48,500 bases of DNA from Treponema sp. (GCA_016283615.1 JAEENG010000087.1:1-48500); one strand, 5' to 3'. Positions 1-10,680 are shown, numbered from the stretch's first letter. Notes: generated by a model not told the origin, from the sequence alone. Made by a program: numbers and translations.

Positions 1-1
1 C

Positions 2-1060
2 ATAGTCTGCCTTTCAACTTCAAGTTCTGACTTAAAAAAGCGTATTGATTCAATTACAATCGGACAGACTTTTGACAAGCGTCCCGTTAAGTTTGGTGAA
101 TTAAAATGCACCGGTGCCGTAGCCGCACTCTTAAAAGACGCAATCCGCCCGAACCTTGTTCAGACACTGGAAAAAAATCCTGTATTTGTTCATGGCGGTC
201 CCTTTGCAAATATCGCACAGGGAACTAATTCAATCAATGCTACAATGTGCGCCCTTGCCTGCGGCGACTATGTTGTTACAGAAGCGGGGTTTGCCGCAGA
301 CCTGGGTGCAGAAAAATTTATGGACATCAAATGCCGTGTCGCAGGAATCTCACCTGACGTTGTTGTAATCGTAGCCACTGTCCGCGCCCTCAAAATGCAC
401 GGCGGAATGGCAAAGGCAGATTTGTCTACACCAAGTATCGCAGCCCTTGAGCGCGGTTTTGAAAACCTTGCAGTTCATATCGAAAATATTTCCAAGTTTG
501 GAGTTCCATCGGTTGTAGCAATCAACAAATTTGTGACCGACACAAAAGAAGAAATTGATCTTCTTTGTAAACTCTGCGAACTTAAAGGCTGTAAGGCTGT
601 TGTCTGCGAAGGCTGGGAAAAGGGTGGTGAAGGAATGACTGCCCTTGCCCGGACAGTAGTTGATACCATTGAATCCACACCGGCAAAATTCAATTATTTG
701 TATGCTTCCCATCTTTCCCTTGCGGACAAGGTGCGCCAGCTTGCCACAAAAATCTACAGGGCAAAGGATGTGGACTTTCCGCCGGCCGTTCTCAAAAAAC
801 TTCGGGAAATCGAAGAACTGGGCTACAAGGATCTTCCTGTCTGCATTGCCAAAACTCAAAATTCAATCAGCCACGACCCTAAACTGGCCGGTGCTCCAAA
901 GGATTATATCTTCCCTGTGAGAGACGTTCAGTTGTACAGCGGTGCGGGCTTTGTAGTTATTCTTGCCGGAGACATTATGACAATGCCTGGCCTGCCTAAG
1001 ATGCCGGCCGCGCTTGAAATTGATGTTGATGATGACGGTAAAATTTCGGGGTTATTCTAA
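2..1060 (+). CDS. fhs: Formate--tetrahydrofolate ligase, C-terminal part (5' end beyond window)
   Basis: The open frame continues upstream of the listed ORF start (frame 2 from base 2: ...TIGQTFDKRPVKFGELKCTGAVAALLKDAIRPNLVQTLEKNPVFVHGGPFANIAQGTNS...). FVHGGPFANIAQGTNS, EAGFAADLGAEKF and the GDIMTMPGLPK..PAA C-terminus are characteristic of FTHFS. Confidence 0.95.
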   Translation: MVCLSTSSSDLKKRIDSITIGQTFDKRPVKFGELKCTGAVAALLKDAIRPNLVQTLEKNPVFVHGGPFANIAQGTNSINATMCALACGDYVVTEAGFAADLGAEKFMDIKCRVAGISPDVVVIVATVRALKMHGGMAKADLSTPSIAALERGFENLAVHIENISKFGVPSVVAINKFVTDTKEEIDLLCKLCELKGCKAVVCEGWEKGGEGMTALARTVVDTIESTPAKFNYLYASHLSLADKVRQLATKIYRAKDVDFPPAVLKKLREIEELGYKDLPVCIAKTQNSISHDPKLAGAPKDYIFPVRDVQLYSGAGFVVILAGDIMTMPGLPKMPAALEIDVDDDGKISGLF

Positions 1061-1866
1061 TGTTTGGATTTTTCTTAAAAAAGAATTTCAGTGATATCTG
1101 GGACAACATTCTCTTTATTCTGTTGTCAAACCTTTTTGCAAACGCAGTTGTTGCGGCCGCTTTGTATTCTCTTTACCGTCTTGATTCCATTCCTGACCTG
1201 GCAAGATACATTATCCTTGTTGCAGGCGCCGGAATCTTTATGATTTTTATCTTTGCATGGGGCGAAAACGCCGCAAGAATTGCAGACTTTGGTGTTCCGT
1301 CCTGGAAGAGTTTTTTTGCGTCCATACCGTCGTCAATTGTGCCGGGATTCAGTTTTGGTGCTCTGCTTGCGCTTCTTTTAATCGCAGCAAGAATTGCATT
1401 CAGTTTTTACTTTATCCTGTACAAAAACGGCAATATCATGGGAATCTTTCTGGCTGCCCTGATCGGATGGTTTACCTTTATTGTAATCCTTGCAATGCAG
1501 TGGTTTGTTCCGCTATATTCACTCCAGGAAAACTCATTCGGTCAGTGCATCAAAAAGGCATTTATCATCTTCTTTGACAATGCAAAATTCTCTTTTGCCT
1601 GCCTGTTGAATAATATAATTCTTCTTGCACTTTCTGTTTTTACACTGGGTTTTATTCCGGGGGTAAACGGTCTCCTCTTAACCGGTATGAATGCCCTCCG
1701 GCTCCGCCTGTACAAATATGACTGGTACGAACAGCATCCGGAAATTCTTGAAGACAAGGACATGCGTTCAGAAGTTCCATGGGATGAACTTCTTGCCGCT
1801 GACAAGGAAAGCCTTGGTCCGGTTAAATTGTCAACAATCCTGATGCCGTGGAAAAACTGGAAATAA
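1060..1866 (+). CDS. Polytopic membrane protein (YesL/DUF624-like)
   Basis: 268-aa ORF with several hydrophobic segments; 1-bp overlap with the fhs stop (TAATG). Family call is tentative. Confidence 0.65.
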   Translation: MFGFFLKKNFSDIWDNILFILLSNLFANAVVAAALYSLYRLDSIPDLARYIILVAGAGIFMIFIFAWGENAARIADFGVPSWKSFFASIPSSIVPGFSFGALLALLLIAARIAFSFYFILYKNGNIMGIFLAALIGWFTFIVILAMQWFVPLYSLQENSFGQCIKKAFIIFFDNAKFSFACLLNNIILLALSVFTLGFIPGVNGLLLTGMNALRLRLYKYDWYEQHPEILEDKDMRSEVPWDELLAADKESLGPVKLSTILMPWKNWK

Positions 1867-1874
1867 CCGGAATT

Positions 1875-2585
1875 TTACGGCAGATATTCGCTGTTAATGT
1901 TGCGCAGGGAGTCAAACAGCCTGCGTTTTGCGGCTCTGTCGCCGCCTGTTAATGCTTCAAGGCGGGCGCGGGCGTCTTTGCGTCCGGAATTATCCTGATA
2001 CATGCAGGTGCAGGTGGTGCTGATGTAGCCCTGTTCCTTTGCGTGGGCCTTTATGGTTTCTACATCTGCATAGCAGAGCGGCCTGATTATGGAAAGCGGA
2101 TACTTGGCGTAGTTTAATCGCGGTGGCATGGTAGAAAGCTCACCCTTTCCAAGCATGTTCATGAGCAGGGTTTCCAGAATATCGTCCATATGGTGGCCGA
2201 GGGCAATTTTGTTGTAGCCGTGTTTTACCGCAAAATGAACCAGTTCATTTCGGCGCTGCTGTGAACACCAGTAGCAGCTCATCTTAAAGCCCTCTTTTAT
2301 ACGGTTTTCTACATCCACAAAATAGTTGAGCGTGTCCACATCCCATTCCTGCATCTGGGCACGCAGGCGGGGACTCATTGTGCAGGCCTCAAAATCAGTT
2401 TCGATGTGAATTGCAGTAAAGGAAAAGTCCGCGTCCTGTCGTTTTTTGCGGTTGGCAAAGTATTCTACCAGAGCCGTAGAGTCCTTGCCTCCTGAGGCTC
2501 CGATAAGGATTCTGTCTCCGGGTTCTATCATCTTGTAGTCATAAACGGCTTTGTCGATAATGCTGAATAAACGTGGCTGTGGCAT
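1875..2585 (-). CDS. ttcA: tRNA 2-thiocytidine biosynthesis protein TtcA-like (PP-loop ATPase)
   Basis: SGGKDST PP-loop motif, MSCYWCSQQRR CxxC, ALGHHMDDILETLLMN, GELSTMPPRL. Confidence 0.85.
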   Translation of the reverse strand: MPQPRLFSIIDKAVYDYKMIEPGDRILIGASGGKDSTALVEYFANRKKRQDADFSFTAIHIETDFEACTMSPRLRAQMQEWDVDTLNYFVDVENRIKEGFKMSCYWCSQQRRNELVHFAVKHGYNKIALGHHMDDILETLLMNMLGKGELSTMPPRLNYAKYPLSIIRPLCYADVETIKAHAKEQGYISTTCTCMYQDNSGRKDARARLEALTGGDRAAKRRLFDSLRNINSEYLP

Positions 2586-2803
2586 GGGGATATATTATAT
2601 CAGTATGGCATATTAAGGAAGACCTTCATGTTTTTTTAATTTAACTCCATTTTGAAAAAATAAATATAACAATCCGTTATACAAGAATATCTGAACATCT
2701 AAATAATATGAATTTCTTTATTCTTCACCTGACTCACTATATAATTTATTATTAGTAACAATATAAAAAAGTGATTCAGGCGCTTACGCGTTAAGGAGGA
2801 AAA

Positions 2804-5800
2804 ATGAGATTTTTAAAATCTACTTTTAAGCTGTTTACTACCGCGGTTCTTTTAACCGCACTGTTTAATTTTGCATCATGTAGCGGTGGAGGAGGCGGTG
2901 GCGGCTCAAAAGACAACACTGTTTACCACACAGTTACTTTTAACGCAAACGATGGAACAGAAACACCTGCAACAAGTACACAAAAGGTTGCAGAAGGTAA
3001 ATCTACTGTCCTTGATACAGTAAGTTTTACAAAAGAAGACTATGTATTTACCGGCTGGGCATTAGCCCCGGATGGTGAAGTCGCTTTTAGTGACGGTGCA
3101 ACAGTTGCCTTTTCTGCCGATACAACTCTTTATGCCATCTGGCTTTCGAGAGAATCAGTATATGTAATTACATACAACGCCGCTTATGATGATTATACAG
3201 GTCCAAAAATCTGCCAGTATGTTTCAAAAGAAGATAACACTATAAATCTCAGATCAAATCCTTATAGCCGTAACGGTTACGCATTTAATTACTGGGTAAA
3301 TTCTGCAGGTACAACATATTTAGTCAACCAAGAAGTTACTGTTAAAAAGGATTTTAATCTTTACGCAACCTGGACAAAAATTGAAACAAGCGGAACAGTT
3401 TCCGGGGTTAAAGTTGTTCTGCATAAAAATGACGGTACAAAAGAAACTGTAACAAAAAACGGCTTGTCATATCTCACTGGAACAACTTCATACACTGATA
3501 CATATACGAGACCAGGTTATACATTCCGCGGCTGGGGTGAATCTGCCGATTCTCTTGTACCGATTAACTCAACGGTATTCACTAAATCAGGTACCTATGA
3601 TTATTATGCTATCTGGCAGGATAATTCAAAGTATAAGGTAATCTATACATCCGACATGCTCAGTTCGTGGGGGTCACTGTCATCCGTAGACGTAACTCTG
3701 GTGAGCAGCAGCGACGGTTATTATGAAGAATTTGACGTTACAGACGGAAAGGCAACTGCTACCTTTATTGATTGTTCAATGACAAAAGAAGGTTATAAGT
3801 TTTCATGCTGGACTTCTGGTGTTAATGAATTATATGCGGGTATGTATAAAGAAATAAGCGGAGATATTGTTGTTTATCCGCAATGGGTCAGCGATGATAA
3901 GGCATGTAAAATTACAATGCATTTAAATGACGGAACAGATGCAGCTGATATTATCAGATATGTTAAGAATAATGACTATGTATACGTATTACTGATAGAC
4001 TATAAACCTGCAGCTGTTGTAAGAGACGGTTATTCTTTCTACAGATGGAATACAAAGGCCGATGAAAGTGGCGGCAGCTACGGTGATGATTTGTTTGACA
4101 AGTTTACCAGTGATATTGAAGTTTATGCAATCTGGCGTAAAAATCCTGTAGTTTACTTTTACCCTAATTATGAAGGAGCAACTCAGGAAGTATACAGCCA
4201 GAATTTTATCTGGGATAAAAGCCAGAAACTCCTTCCAAACACCTTTACCCGTGAAGGTTATGAGTTTACAGGCTGGGCTAAAAGTGCTTCTGCCACTTCC
4301 ATCCAGTATAAAGATGAGGCAAGTTTCTACAGTTCTTCCACTACAGAAACTGATATCAATCTCTATGCAGTCTGGAAAGCTCCGCTGACTATTACATTCA
4401 ATGCAAATGACGGAAGCGAAAATCCTGCAACTGCAACCCAGATAATTCCAGCAACAACATCTACAAAACTTAATCCAAATACTTTCACGAGAGAAGGTTA
4501 TGTATTTGCAGGCTGGGCTAAAGATGCCACAGCAACTGATGTTCTTTATGAAGATCAGGCCCTGGCTTCTTTCCCGTCAGATACAACTCTGTACGCTGTC
4601 TGGAAGGATAATGTAACTGTTACATTCAGAGCAAACTTTACAGGAGCAGACCCTGCAACTGCTGAGCAGGTTATGATTTATAATCAGAAAACTGCACTTG
4701 ATGAATGTCCGTGGACCCGTGAAGGCTATACATTCTACGGCTGGAGCACTTATTCAAAAGACAGCAGTTATAATTATAAAGATATGCAGGAAGTTCAGTT
4801 TAAATCTGATACAGTACTCTATGCCATCTGGAAAAAAAATATAACCCTTACTTTTAAAGCAAATGACGGCAGCGAAACACCTGCTACGTTTACAGAAGAA
4901 GTCGGATACTATACAGAATATGTTTATCCTGATTGTCCGTGGACAAGAGACGGATATACCTTTGCAGGCTGGGCATACTATGCAGATGATTCACCGAGCG
5001 TTTGCCGTACGTCAGGAACCTTTACTTCGGACACAACTCTGTATGCTATCTGGACAAAGGATCATCCGGTACTTACATTGCATTCAAATGACGGTAATGA
5101 TACAACGGTTACACAGACTTTTGATTACGGTGTTGCCGCAAATATTCAGGAATGTACTTTTACGGCTCCGATCGGTAAGTATTTTGGTGGTTGGTCTAAG
5201 AGCAGCGATTCTACATATAAATCATATACTGACGGGGGAGAAATCACATTAACTGAAGATAAAGATCTGTATGCTGTATGGAGCAATATGTCATCAATTA
5301 CCTATCACGCTAATTACTCCGGTTCTGCTGAAACAAAAATCCAGTATTACAGAGGATCTCCTGTAACTCTGGAACTTAATACATTTGTACGTGAAGGTTA
5401 TATTTTTGCAGGCTGGGCTATTTATTCTGACGACACTGATGTATCGGATGTGCGTTATTTAGATGGGGAGACCGTTAAGTACCCTTCTTCTAACTTCTAC
5501 GCAATTTGGGTGGAAGATAAAGGAAAATGTACTGTAACCTTTAATGTAAACATTGAAGGAAGAACAGAAAGTTTTACAGAAACATATCCGGCCGGTATCA
5601 AGCAGTTACTACCAGAATGTCCATGGAAACAGGAAGGTTACTGCTTTATGGCCTGGGATAGCAGCCCGTCTTTTACTTGCAGTTCTCAAAAACAGAATCA
5701 GTCAACAACTTTTGATGAAGATACCGTAATGTATGCATCATGGCGAAAAGCTCCTTTGGTTACATTCCATAAAAACGACGGAACTGATGAAACTAAAACA

Positions 5801-6208
5801 CAGTATCTTGTTTATGGAACTTCTACCAAATTGATGAAAAATGAATTTACTGTGGAAGGTAAAATATTTAAAGGCTGGGATACCAGTGCAACATCAACTT
5901 CTGCTTATTACGATGATGAAGAATCAGTAAGCTGGTCTTATGACCACGACCTGTACGCTATATGGGCTGGAGTGTATAAAGTAACGCTTAATGCAAATGA
6001 CGGCACAGAAACACCTGAAGAAATCGTAGTTGATGGTTTTATTGAGGGTGAATCAAAGTCATTACCTGCAAATACATTTACCCGGGAAGGTTATACATTC
6101 TACGGCTGGGGAACAACACCAACCTCTGTTGAACCTGTGGTAAAAAACGGCAAGTCTTATAAGGCAACTGAAGATGTAACGCTCTACGCTATCTGGCGTG
6201 AAGACTAA
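2804..6208 (+). CDS. Large lipoprotein with about 14 InlB B-repeat (Listeria-Bacteroides repeat) units
   Basis: 1134 aa; lipobox-like ..LFNFASC then Gly-rich linker; repeating ~70-80 aa units with [VL]TFxANDG...FTREGYTFxGWA...LYAIW signatures; RBS aaggagg upstream. Confidence 0.9.
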   Translation: MRFLKSTFKLFTTAVLLTALFNFASCSGGGGGGGSKDNTVYHTVTFNANDGTETPATSTQKVAEGKSTVLDTVSFTKEDYVFTGWALAPDGEVAFSDGATVAFSADTTLYAIWLSRESVYVITYNAAYDDYTGPKICQYVSKEDNTINLRSNPYSRNGYAFNYWVNSAGTTYLVNQEVTVKKDFNLYATWTKIETSGTVSGVKVVLHKNDGTKETVTKNGLSYLTGTTSYTDTYTRPGYTFRGWGESADSLVPINSTVFTKSGTYDYYAIWQDNSKYKVIYTSDMLSSWGSLSSVDVTLVSSSDGYYEEFDVTDGKATATFIDCSMTKEGYKFSCWTSGVNELYAGMYKEISGDIVVYPQWVSDDKACKITMHLNDGTDAADIIRYVKNNDYVYVLLIDYKPAAVVRDGYSFYRWNTKADESGGSYGDDLFDKFTSDIEVYAIWRKNPVVYFYPNYEGATQEVYSQNFIWDKSQKLLPNTFTREGYEFTGWAKSASATSIQYKDEASFYSSSTTETDINLYAVWKAPLTITFNANDGSENPATATQIIPATTSTKLNPNTFTREGYVFAGWAKDATATDVLYEDQALASFPSDTTLYAVWKDNVTVTFRANFTGADPATAEQVMIYNQKTALDECPWTREGYTFYGWSTYSKDSSYNYKDMQEVQFKSDTVLYAIWKKNITLTFKANDGSETPATFTEEVGYYTEYVYPDCPWTRDGYTFAGWAYYADDSPSVCRTSGTFTSDTTLYAIWTKDHPVLTLHSNDGNDTTVTQTFDYGVAANIQECTFTAPIGKYFGGWSKSSDSTYKSYTDGGEITLTEDKDLYAVWSNMSSITYHANYSGSAETKIQYYRGSPVTLELNTFVREGYIFAGWAIYSDDTDVSDVRYLDGETVKYPSSNFYAIWVEDKGKCTVTFNVNIEGRTESFTETYPAGIKQLLPECPWKQEGYCFMAWDSSPSFTCSSQKQNQSTTFDEDTVMYASWRKAPLVTFHKNDGTDETKTQYLVYGTSTKLMKNEFTVEGKIFKGWDTSATSTSAYYDDEESVSWSYDHDLYAIWAGVYKVTLNANDGTETPEEIVVDGFIEGESKSLPANTFTREGYTFYGWGTTPTSVEPVVKNGKSYKATEDVTLYAIWRED

Positions 6209-6236
6209 TCCGACTATTAGACTTGCATAGACTTGC

Positions 6237-6270
6237 AGACCGTCTGTTAATTCAGGCGGTCTTTTTTTTT
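6237..6270 (+). terminator. Intrinsic terminator downstream of repeat lipoprotein gene
   Basis: AGACCGTCTG-TTAATT-CAGGCGGTCT followed by T9. Confidence 0.85.
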
Positions 6271-6316
6271 CGGCACCGGGCGCGTTTTAAGTTGAATCAA
6301 AAATTCACTTTAAAAC

Positions 6317-6348
6317 AAAAAAAAGACCCGGAAACTGTCCGGGCCTTT
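6317..6348 (-). terminator. Intrinsic terminator downstream of the RecA-like ATPase gene
   Basis: Minus strand GGCCCGGACAGTTTCCGGGTCTTTTTTTTG: GC hairpin plus U-tract. Confidence 0.8.
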
Positions 6349-6391
6349 CTGGCTTATCTAATTCAATACTTTGTAAGAACAAAGCACTAAA

Positions 6392-7066
6392 CTATTTAGA
6401 AATCAGCAGTGTTTTTGAATCAAGCTTGAGGCCAGAAGTTTCTCCTGCTTTGCCGTTGCATTTAAGAACGTCTACGGCTACGCTGTCGCCTGTCTGGTTA
6501 AGGTTGATTACTGTAGCAAAGTACTTTTCCAGGTTTGCAGGTACAACTTCTGCAAGAGTTTTGCCTTCTGCAGTTGCACTTGTCCAGATAGTTACTTTTT
6601 CTGATTTTGCATATTCAGCTACAGCCTTAACATCATCTTCAGAAACTTTTGTAAAGTCGATTCCGTCCATTACAACGCCTTTAACGGCGATTCCTGCAGA
6701 TGTAAGAGCCTTGAGAGTGTTTACAACTTTTGTAACTGTAAAGTTATCAAGGCTGAAGTTAAGAATTGTACGTTTAGAAACTACATCAGTTTTGAGTTCT
6801 GCTGCGTTTCCGATGTTCTTTTTCTTTGAAATTTCAGTAAAAATACCATCGTACCAAGAGATAACGTTTGAAGAGTGAAGGTCAAATGTTACGTGAACAA
6901 GCTGTTCATCCTTCAAAAGAGTATCCATACCGAACTGAACGAGAACAGAAGTTTTACCAAGTCCTTTCTTAGAAGTAACGAGGGCAATTTCTCCTGTTTT
7001 GATTCCGCCAGTAACTTCGTCAAAGAGACGAACCGGGCTTTTTTCGTAAAGATCCTGTTTTACCAT
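6392..7066 (-). CDS. Small RecA/KaiC-superfamily-like P-loop ATPase
   Basis: 224 aa; LFDEVTGGIKTGEIALVTSKKGLGKTSVLVQFG resembles DnaB/RadA/KaiC N-termini with Walker A-like KGLGKTS; VKGVVMDGID as Walker B-like. 20 bp downstream of fusA on the same strand. Confidence 0.6.
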   Translation of the reverse strand: MVKQDLYEKSPVRLFDEVTGGIKTGEIALVTSKKGLGKTSVLVQFGMDTLLKDEQLVHVTFDLHSSNVISWYDGIFTEISKKKNIGNAAELKTDVVSKRTILNFSLDNFTVTKVVNTLKALTSAGIAVKGVVMDGIDFTKVSEDDVKAVAEYAKSEKVTIWTSATAEGKTLAEVVPANLEKYFATVINLNQTGDSVAVDVLKCNGKAGETSGLKLDSKTLLISK

Positions 7067-7086
7067 ATATTCTCCTTTCCGATTAA

Positions 7087-9171
7087 TTAGCCGTTCTTCT
7101 TTGATGCCTGATAAGCTTTGATAAGTTCATCAGCAACATTGTTTGGAACGCGACCGTACTTGAGGAATTCCATTGTAAATTCTGCTTTACCCTGTGTTGA
7201 AGAACGAAGGATAGTAGAGAATCCGAACATTTCAGAAAGTGGAACTTCTGCGTTAACTGTTGACATATTGTTTTCATCAGTTGATTCGAGAATTACACCA
7301 CGTCTCTGGTTGATAAGACCAAACATATTTCCCTGGAATTCAGTTGGACCTTCAATAGAAACCTTCATGATTGGTTCAAGAATTACAGGTTTAGCTTTTT
7401 CGTAACCTTCACGGAAAGCACCGATAGATGCTGTCTGGAATGCGATATCTGAAGAGTCTACAGGGTGATACTGACCATCGTTGATTGTACAGCGTACACC
7501 AACAACTGGAGCACCAATCAAAGAACCCTTTTCCATAGCGCGTTTGAAACCTTTGTCACAAGAAGGGATGTATTCGTTAGGAATAGCACCACCCTTGATT
7601 GAGTCTACGAATTCGTAGTCTTTGTCTGCGATTGGTTCCATGAAACCTGCTACACGACCGTACTGACCAGAACCACCAGTCTGCTTTTTGTGTGTGTAGT
7701 TGAAGTCTGCACGCTGTGTGATTGATTCACGGTATGCTACTTCAGGCTGGCTAACTTTAACTTCACATTTGTATTCGCGCTTCATACGTTCAACGTATAC
7801 AGCGAGGTGGAGTTCACCCATACCCTTGATGATTGTCTGGTTAGATTCCGGGTCAACATAAGTCTGGAATGTCGGGTCTTCCTTAGTAAAGCGGTTGAGA
7901 GCCTTAGAAAGGTTTGCAGCATCAGACTTGTTAACCGGTTCAATAGCTTCAGAAATTACAGGGTTTGGAACGAACATAGATGTCATTGCGTAGTTGATGC
8001 CTTCTGCACAGAATGTATCACCAGAAGCACAGTCAACACCGAACAAAGCACAGATGTCGCCTGGTTCACCAACGCTGATATCTTCCATGGCAGCCGAGTT
8101 CATACGAACAAGACGTCCAACCTTGAATCTTTTGCGTGAACGTGTGTTCATCAATTCCATGCCTTTTACAACACGACCCTGGTAAACACGAATGTATGTC
8201 AACTGACCGAACTGTCCGTCATCAAGTTTGAATGCGAGTGCAACAGTCGGTTTGTCAGCAACGTTGAACAATTCAACCTGTTCCTCGTTTTTGTCGAGGT
8301 CGAGACCGTAGTTGTGAACTTCTGTTGGATCAGGGAGGTAACGAACAACACCGTCGAGAAGTGGCTGAATACCTTTGTTAACGTGAGCTGAACCACAGAA
8401 TACACCAACGAACTGTTCTGCAAGAGTTCCCTTACGGATAGCAGCGATGAGTTCCTGTTCAGAAACATCTCCGCCTTCGAGAACTTTTTCCATCAAAGCA
8501 TCATCAAAGTTAGCTGCTTCTTCAAGAAGTTCCTGGTGATATTTATCAGCGTCTGCCTTCATGTGTGCAGGAATTTCTGCAACGCGGATGTTTTCACCGT
8601 TGTCGCCATCAAAGTAGATAGCTTTCATGCCAACGAGGTCAACAACACCTTCGAGCTTGTCTTCAAGACCGATAGGAAGTTCAACCATGTGGGCATTGAG
8701 TCCAAGTTTGTCGCGGAGCTGTCCGCAAACACGAATTGGATTTGCACCCTGGCGGTCACATTTGTTAACAAATGCGATACGAGGTACATGATAGCGCTTG
8801 AGCTGGCGGTCTACAGTAATAGACTGAGACTGAACACCTGCTACAGCACAAAGAATCATAATAGCACCGTCAAGAACGCGGAGTGAGCGTTCAACTTCTA
8901 CTGTAAAGTCTACGTGACCCGGTGTGTCGATCAGGTTGATAGTGATGTCTTTCCACTGAACCTGTGTTGCTGCTGACTGGATAGTAATACCGCGTTCGCG
9001 TTCCAGTTCCATGTTGTCCATTACAGCACCGACACCGTCCTTACCGCGAACTTCGTGGATAGCATGAATCTTGTTACAATAAAACAAGATGCGTTCAGAA
9101 GTTGTTGTTTTACCTGAGTCAATGTGGGCACTGATACCGATATTACGTACTTTAGTAATATCAAAAGCCAT
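7087..9171 (-). CDS. fusA: Translation elongation factor G, spdEFG1/mitochondrial EFG1 type
   Basis: [75 protein letters not shown] at 9171 is preceded by GAGAGG; the listed ORF starts 5 codons earlier at a TTG. Confidence 0.95.
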   Translation of the reverse strand: MAFDITKVRNIGISAHIDSGKTTTSERILFYCNKIHAIHEVRGKDGVGAVMDNMELERERGITIQSAATQVQWKDITINLIDTPGHVDFTVEVERSLRVLDGAIMILCAVAGVQSQSITVDRQLKRYHVPRIAFVNKCDRQGANPIRVCGQLRDKLGLNAHMVELPIGLEDKLEGVVDLVGMKAIYFDGDNGENIRVAEIPAHMKADADKYHQELLEEAANFDDALMEKVLEGGDVSEQELIAAIRKGTLAEQFVGVFCGSAHVNKGIQPLLDGVVRYLPDPTEVHNYGLDLDKNEEQVELFNVADKPTVALAFKLDDGQFGQLTYIRVYQGRVVKGMELMNTRSRKRFKVGRLVRMNSAAMEDISVGEPGDICALFGVDCASGDTFCAEGINYAMTSMFVPNPVISEAIEPVNKSDAANLSKALNRFTKEDPTFQTYVDPESNQTIIKGMGELHLAVYVERMKREYKCEVKVSQPEVAYRESITQRADFNYTHKKQTGGSGQYGRVAGFMEPIADKDYEFVDSIKGGAIPNEYIPSCDKGFKRAMEKGSLIGAPVVGVRCTINDGQYHPVDSSDIAFQTASIGAFREGYEKAKPVILEPIMKVSIEGPTEFQGNMFGLINQRRGVILESTDENNMSTVNAEVPLSEMFGFSTILRSSTQGKAEFTMEFLKYGRVPNNVADELIKAYQASKKNG

Positions 9172-9288
9172 ATTGTTACCTCTCAAAAAAAAGTATGCAA
9201 TTTAAATACCGCATGAAAATTCATCTGTTGACAATAATTTCAACATAACGGTAGATTTTATCAAATATATAGGAAAATCAAGTCTTGT

Positions 9289-10680
9289 TCAATCACCTTT
9301 CTTTTCAAATTCCAATGAGATTTTAAATATAAGCGTTAAAAATTTTTTATTGAATTTTACCCGTCCTCCCGCGCTGATTTTTGTTGAATTCAACCCGCCG
9401 TCTTTGTAACTCTGTCTGCCGCCAAGATTAAGGCTCAAAAACCTTGTTGAACCCAGGTCGCCGTTCACGCTGAGTGATACTTCCTCTTTTGCACAGGTTG
9501 AATATATGGTCTTCGGGTAATGCTTGCAGTCCGCCGTAAACGAGGAGTAAACTTCCGGCGTATTGTGCGTGAGGGAAAGGTTTGCGCCAAAATATTTCTG
9601 CGGCGCTGAACTTTTATTCGGGGCCTTTCCGTCCAGAATCAGGTTTGCAGCAGTCCCGGTCAATTTTACAGAAGATTTCTGCATTTTGAGGATTGCGCCT
9701 CCGGTAACCTTGAGCACATCAAGAAATTCAATTTTTGAGGTGCCCGCATATTTGTGTGACTCAAGCGCGTTAAGCCCAAAACGAAGTTCTGCCGGAACTT
9801 TCCTGCCTGTGGACGAGCGGTCGAGCATGGGAAAAAATGCAATCTGGGCACCGAGTCCAATCTGCTCTGTCGTTTTGCACAGCGAGGAGTCGGCGCAAAC
9901 AATGGGGGCCACGCGGGGGGCGTTTTTTGCATCCGGAACACAAAAATAAGAAAGGTCACCCAAAAAACGCCCCCGGCTTAAGCGCACTTTTGCACGAAGA
10001 CTCAGGGCAATGTTGTCAAAGGGATTATTGTGCATTGTAAGTGTAAACGCACTTTTGAGAAGCGGGCACTTGAAGGAACTTTCCAGACAGGCACTCGTAT
10101 AACGGTCTTTGTCAAATGCGGCGTGATTTTTTTTGAGGAGAGCTGATGAGCCTTCCAGAAGATTGGAAGAGGCGGTTAGTGCGAGTGAAAGAGCCGAGTA
10201 TCTTCCAGGTTTGTGATTCAACGAAATGCTTGAAGCAAAGTTTTTGTTCCTGTCGGCAACCGATAAAAATTCAATCAGGTGAGGGCTTTTAAAAGTGATG
10301 GCGGCTGAGCCGGTCTTTCTGGTTGAACTTAAGCCCGTCTGCGCAACAGAAAGTCCCGTATCAAGAGAAAAACTTTTGGAAAGCGGCGAAAAGTTTGTTG
10401 AAATTGCGGGATTTTTGAGGCGGCTTAATGAGCCTGAGGTTGTGAGCGAGCCTGCAGAAAGGGATAGTTCAAAATCGTGCGGTTTAAAGGTAATGCGCCC
10501 CGAAGCGCGAAAGTCTTTTTCTGCGTCCGCTCCAAAAATGCGGAAGTCTAAATGTTTAAAACTAAAAACGGCCCCGTAGCCGTAAGCTTCTTTGCGGAAA
10601 CTTTCTCCGTGGAGGGCGGCAGGGGTCAGGATGATTGAAAAATTCAACAGTAAAAAAAATAAAAAAGAAAATTTTCTCAT
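9289..10680 (-). CDS. Hypothetical exported protein, possible outer-membrane beta-barrel
   Basis: Signal peptide MRKFSFLFFLLLNFSIILTPAALHG followed by alternating hydrophobic/polar beta-rich sequence. No family recognised. Confidence 0.6.
   Translation of the reverse strand: MRKFSFLFFLLLNFSIILTPAALHGESFRKEAYGYGAVFSFKHLDFRIFGADAEKDFRASGRITFKPHDFELSLSAGSLTTSGSLSRLKNPAISTNFSPLSKSFSLDTGLSVAQTGLSSTRKTGSAAITFKSPHLIEFLSVADRNKNFASSISLNHKPGRYSALSLALTASSNLLEGSSALLKKNHAAFDKDRYTSACLESSFKCPLLKSAFTLTMHNNPFDNIALSLRAKVRLSRGRFLGDLSYFCVPDAKNAPRVAPIVCADSSLCKTTEQIGLGAQIAFFPMLDRSSTGRKVPAELRFGLNALESHKYAGTSKIEFLDVLKVTGGAILKMQKSSVKLTGTAANLILDGKAPNKSSAPQKYFGANLSLTHNTPEVYSSFTADCKHYPKTIYSTCAKEEVSLSVNGDLGSTRFLSLNLGGRQSYKDGGLNSTKISAGGRVKFNKKFLTLIFKISLEFEKKGD

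Noticed and set aside
350-859. 169-aa minus-strand ORF antisense to fhs
   Set aside because: Lies entirely within the well-supported fhs frame; sequence looks like a shadow ORF with no recognisable domain.
2804-6208. Possible CRISPR or DNA tandem array
   Set aside because: Periodicity is at protein level (InlB-B repeats) with diverged DNA; no constant repeat/spacer structure.
9172-9288. Possible promoter for fusA
   Set aside because: Candidate boxes (TTGATT/TAAAAT) have about 15-bp spacing; not convincing by eye.
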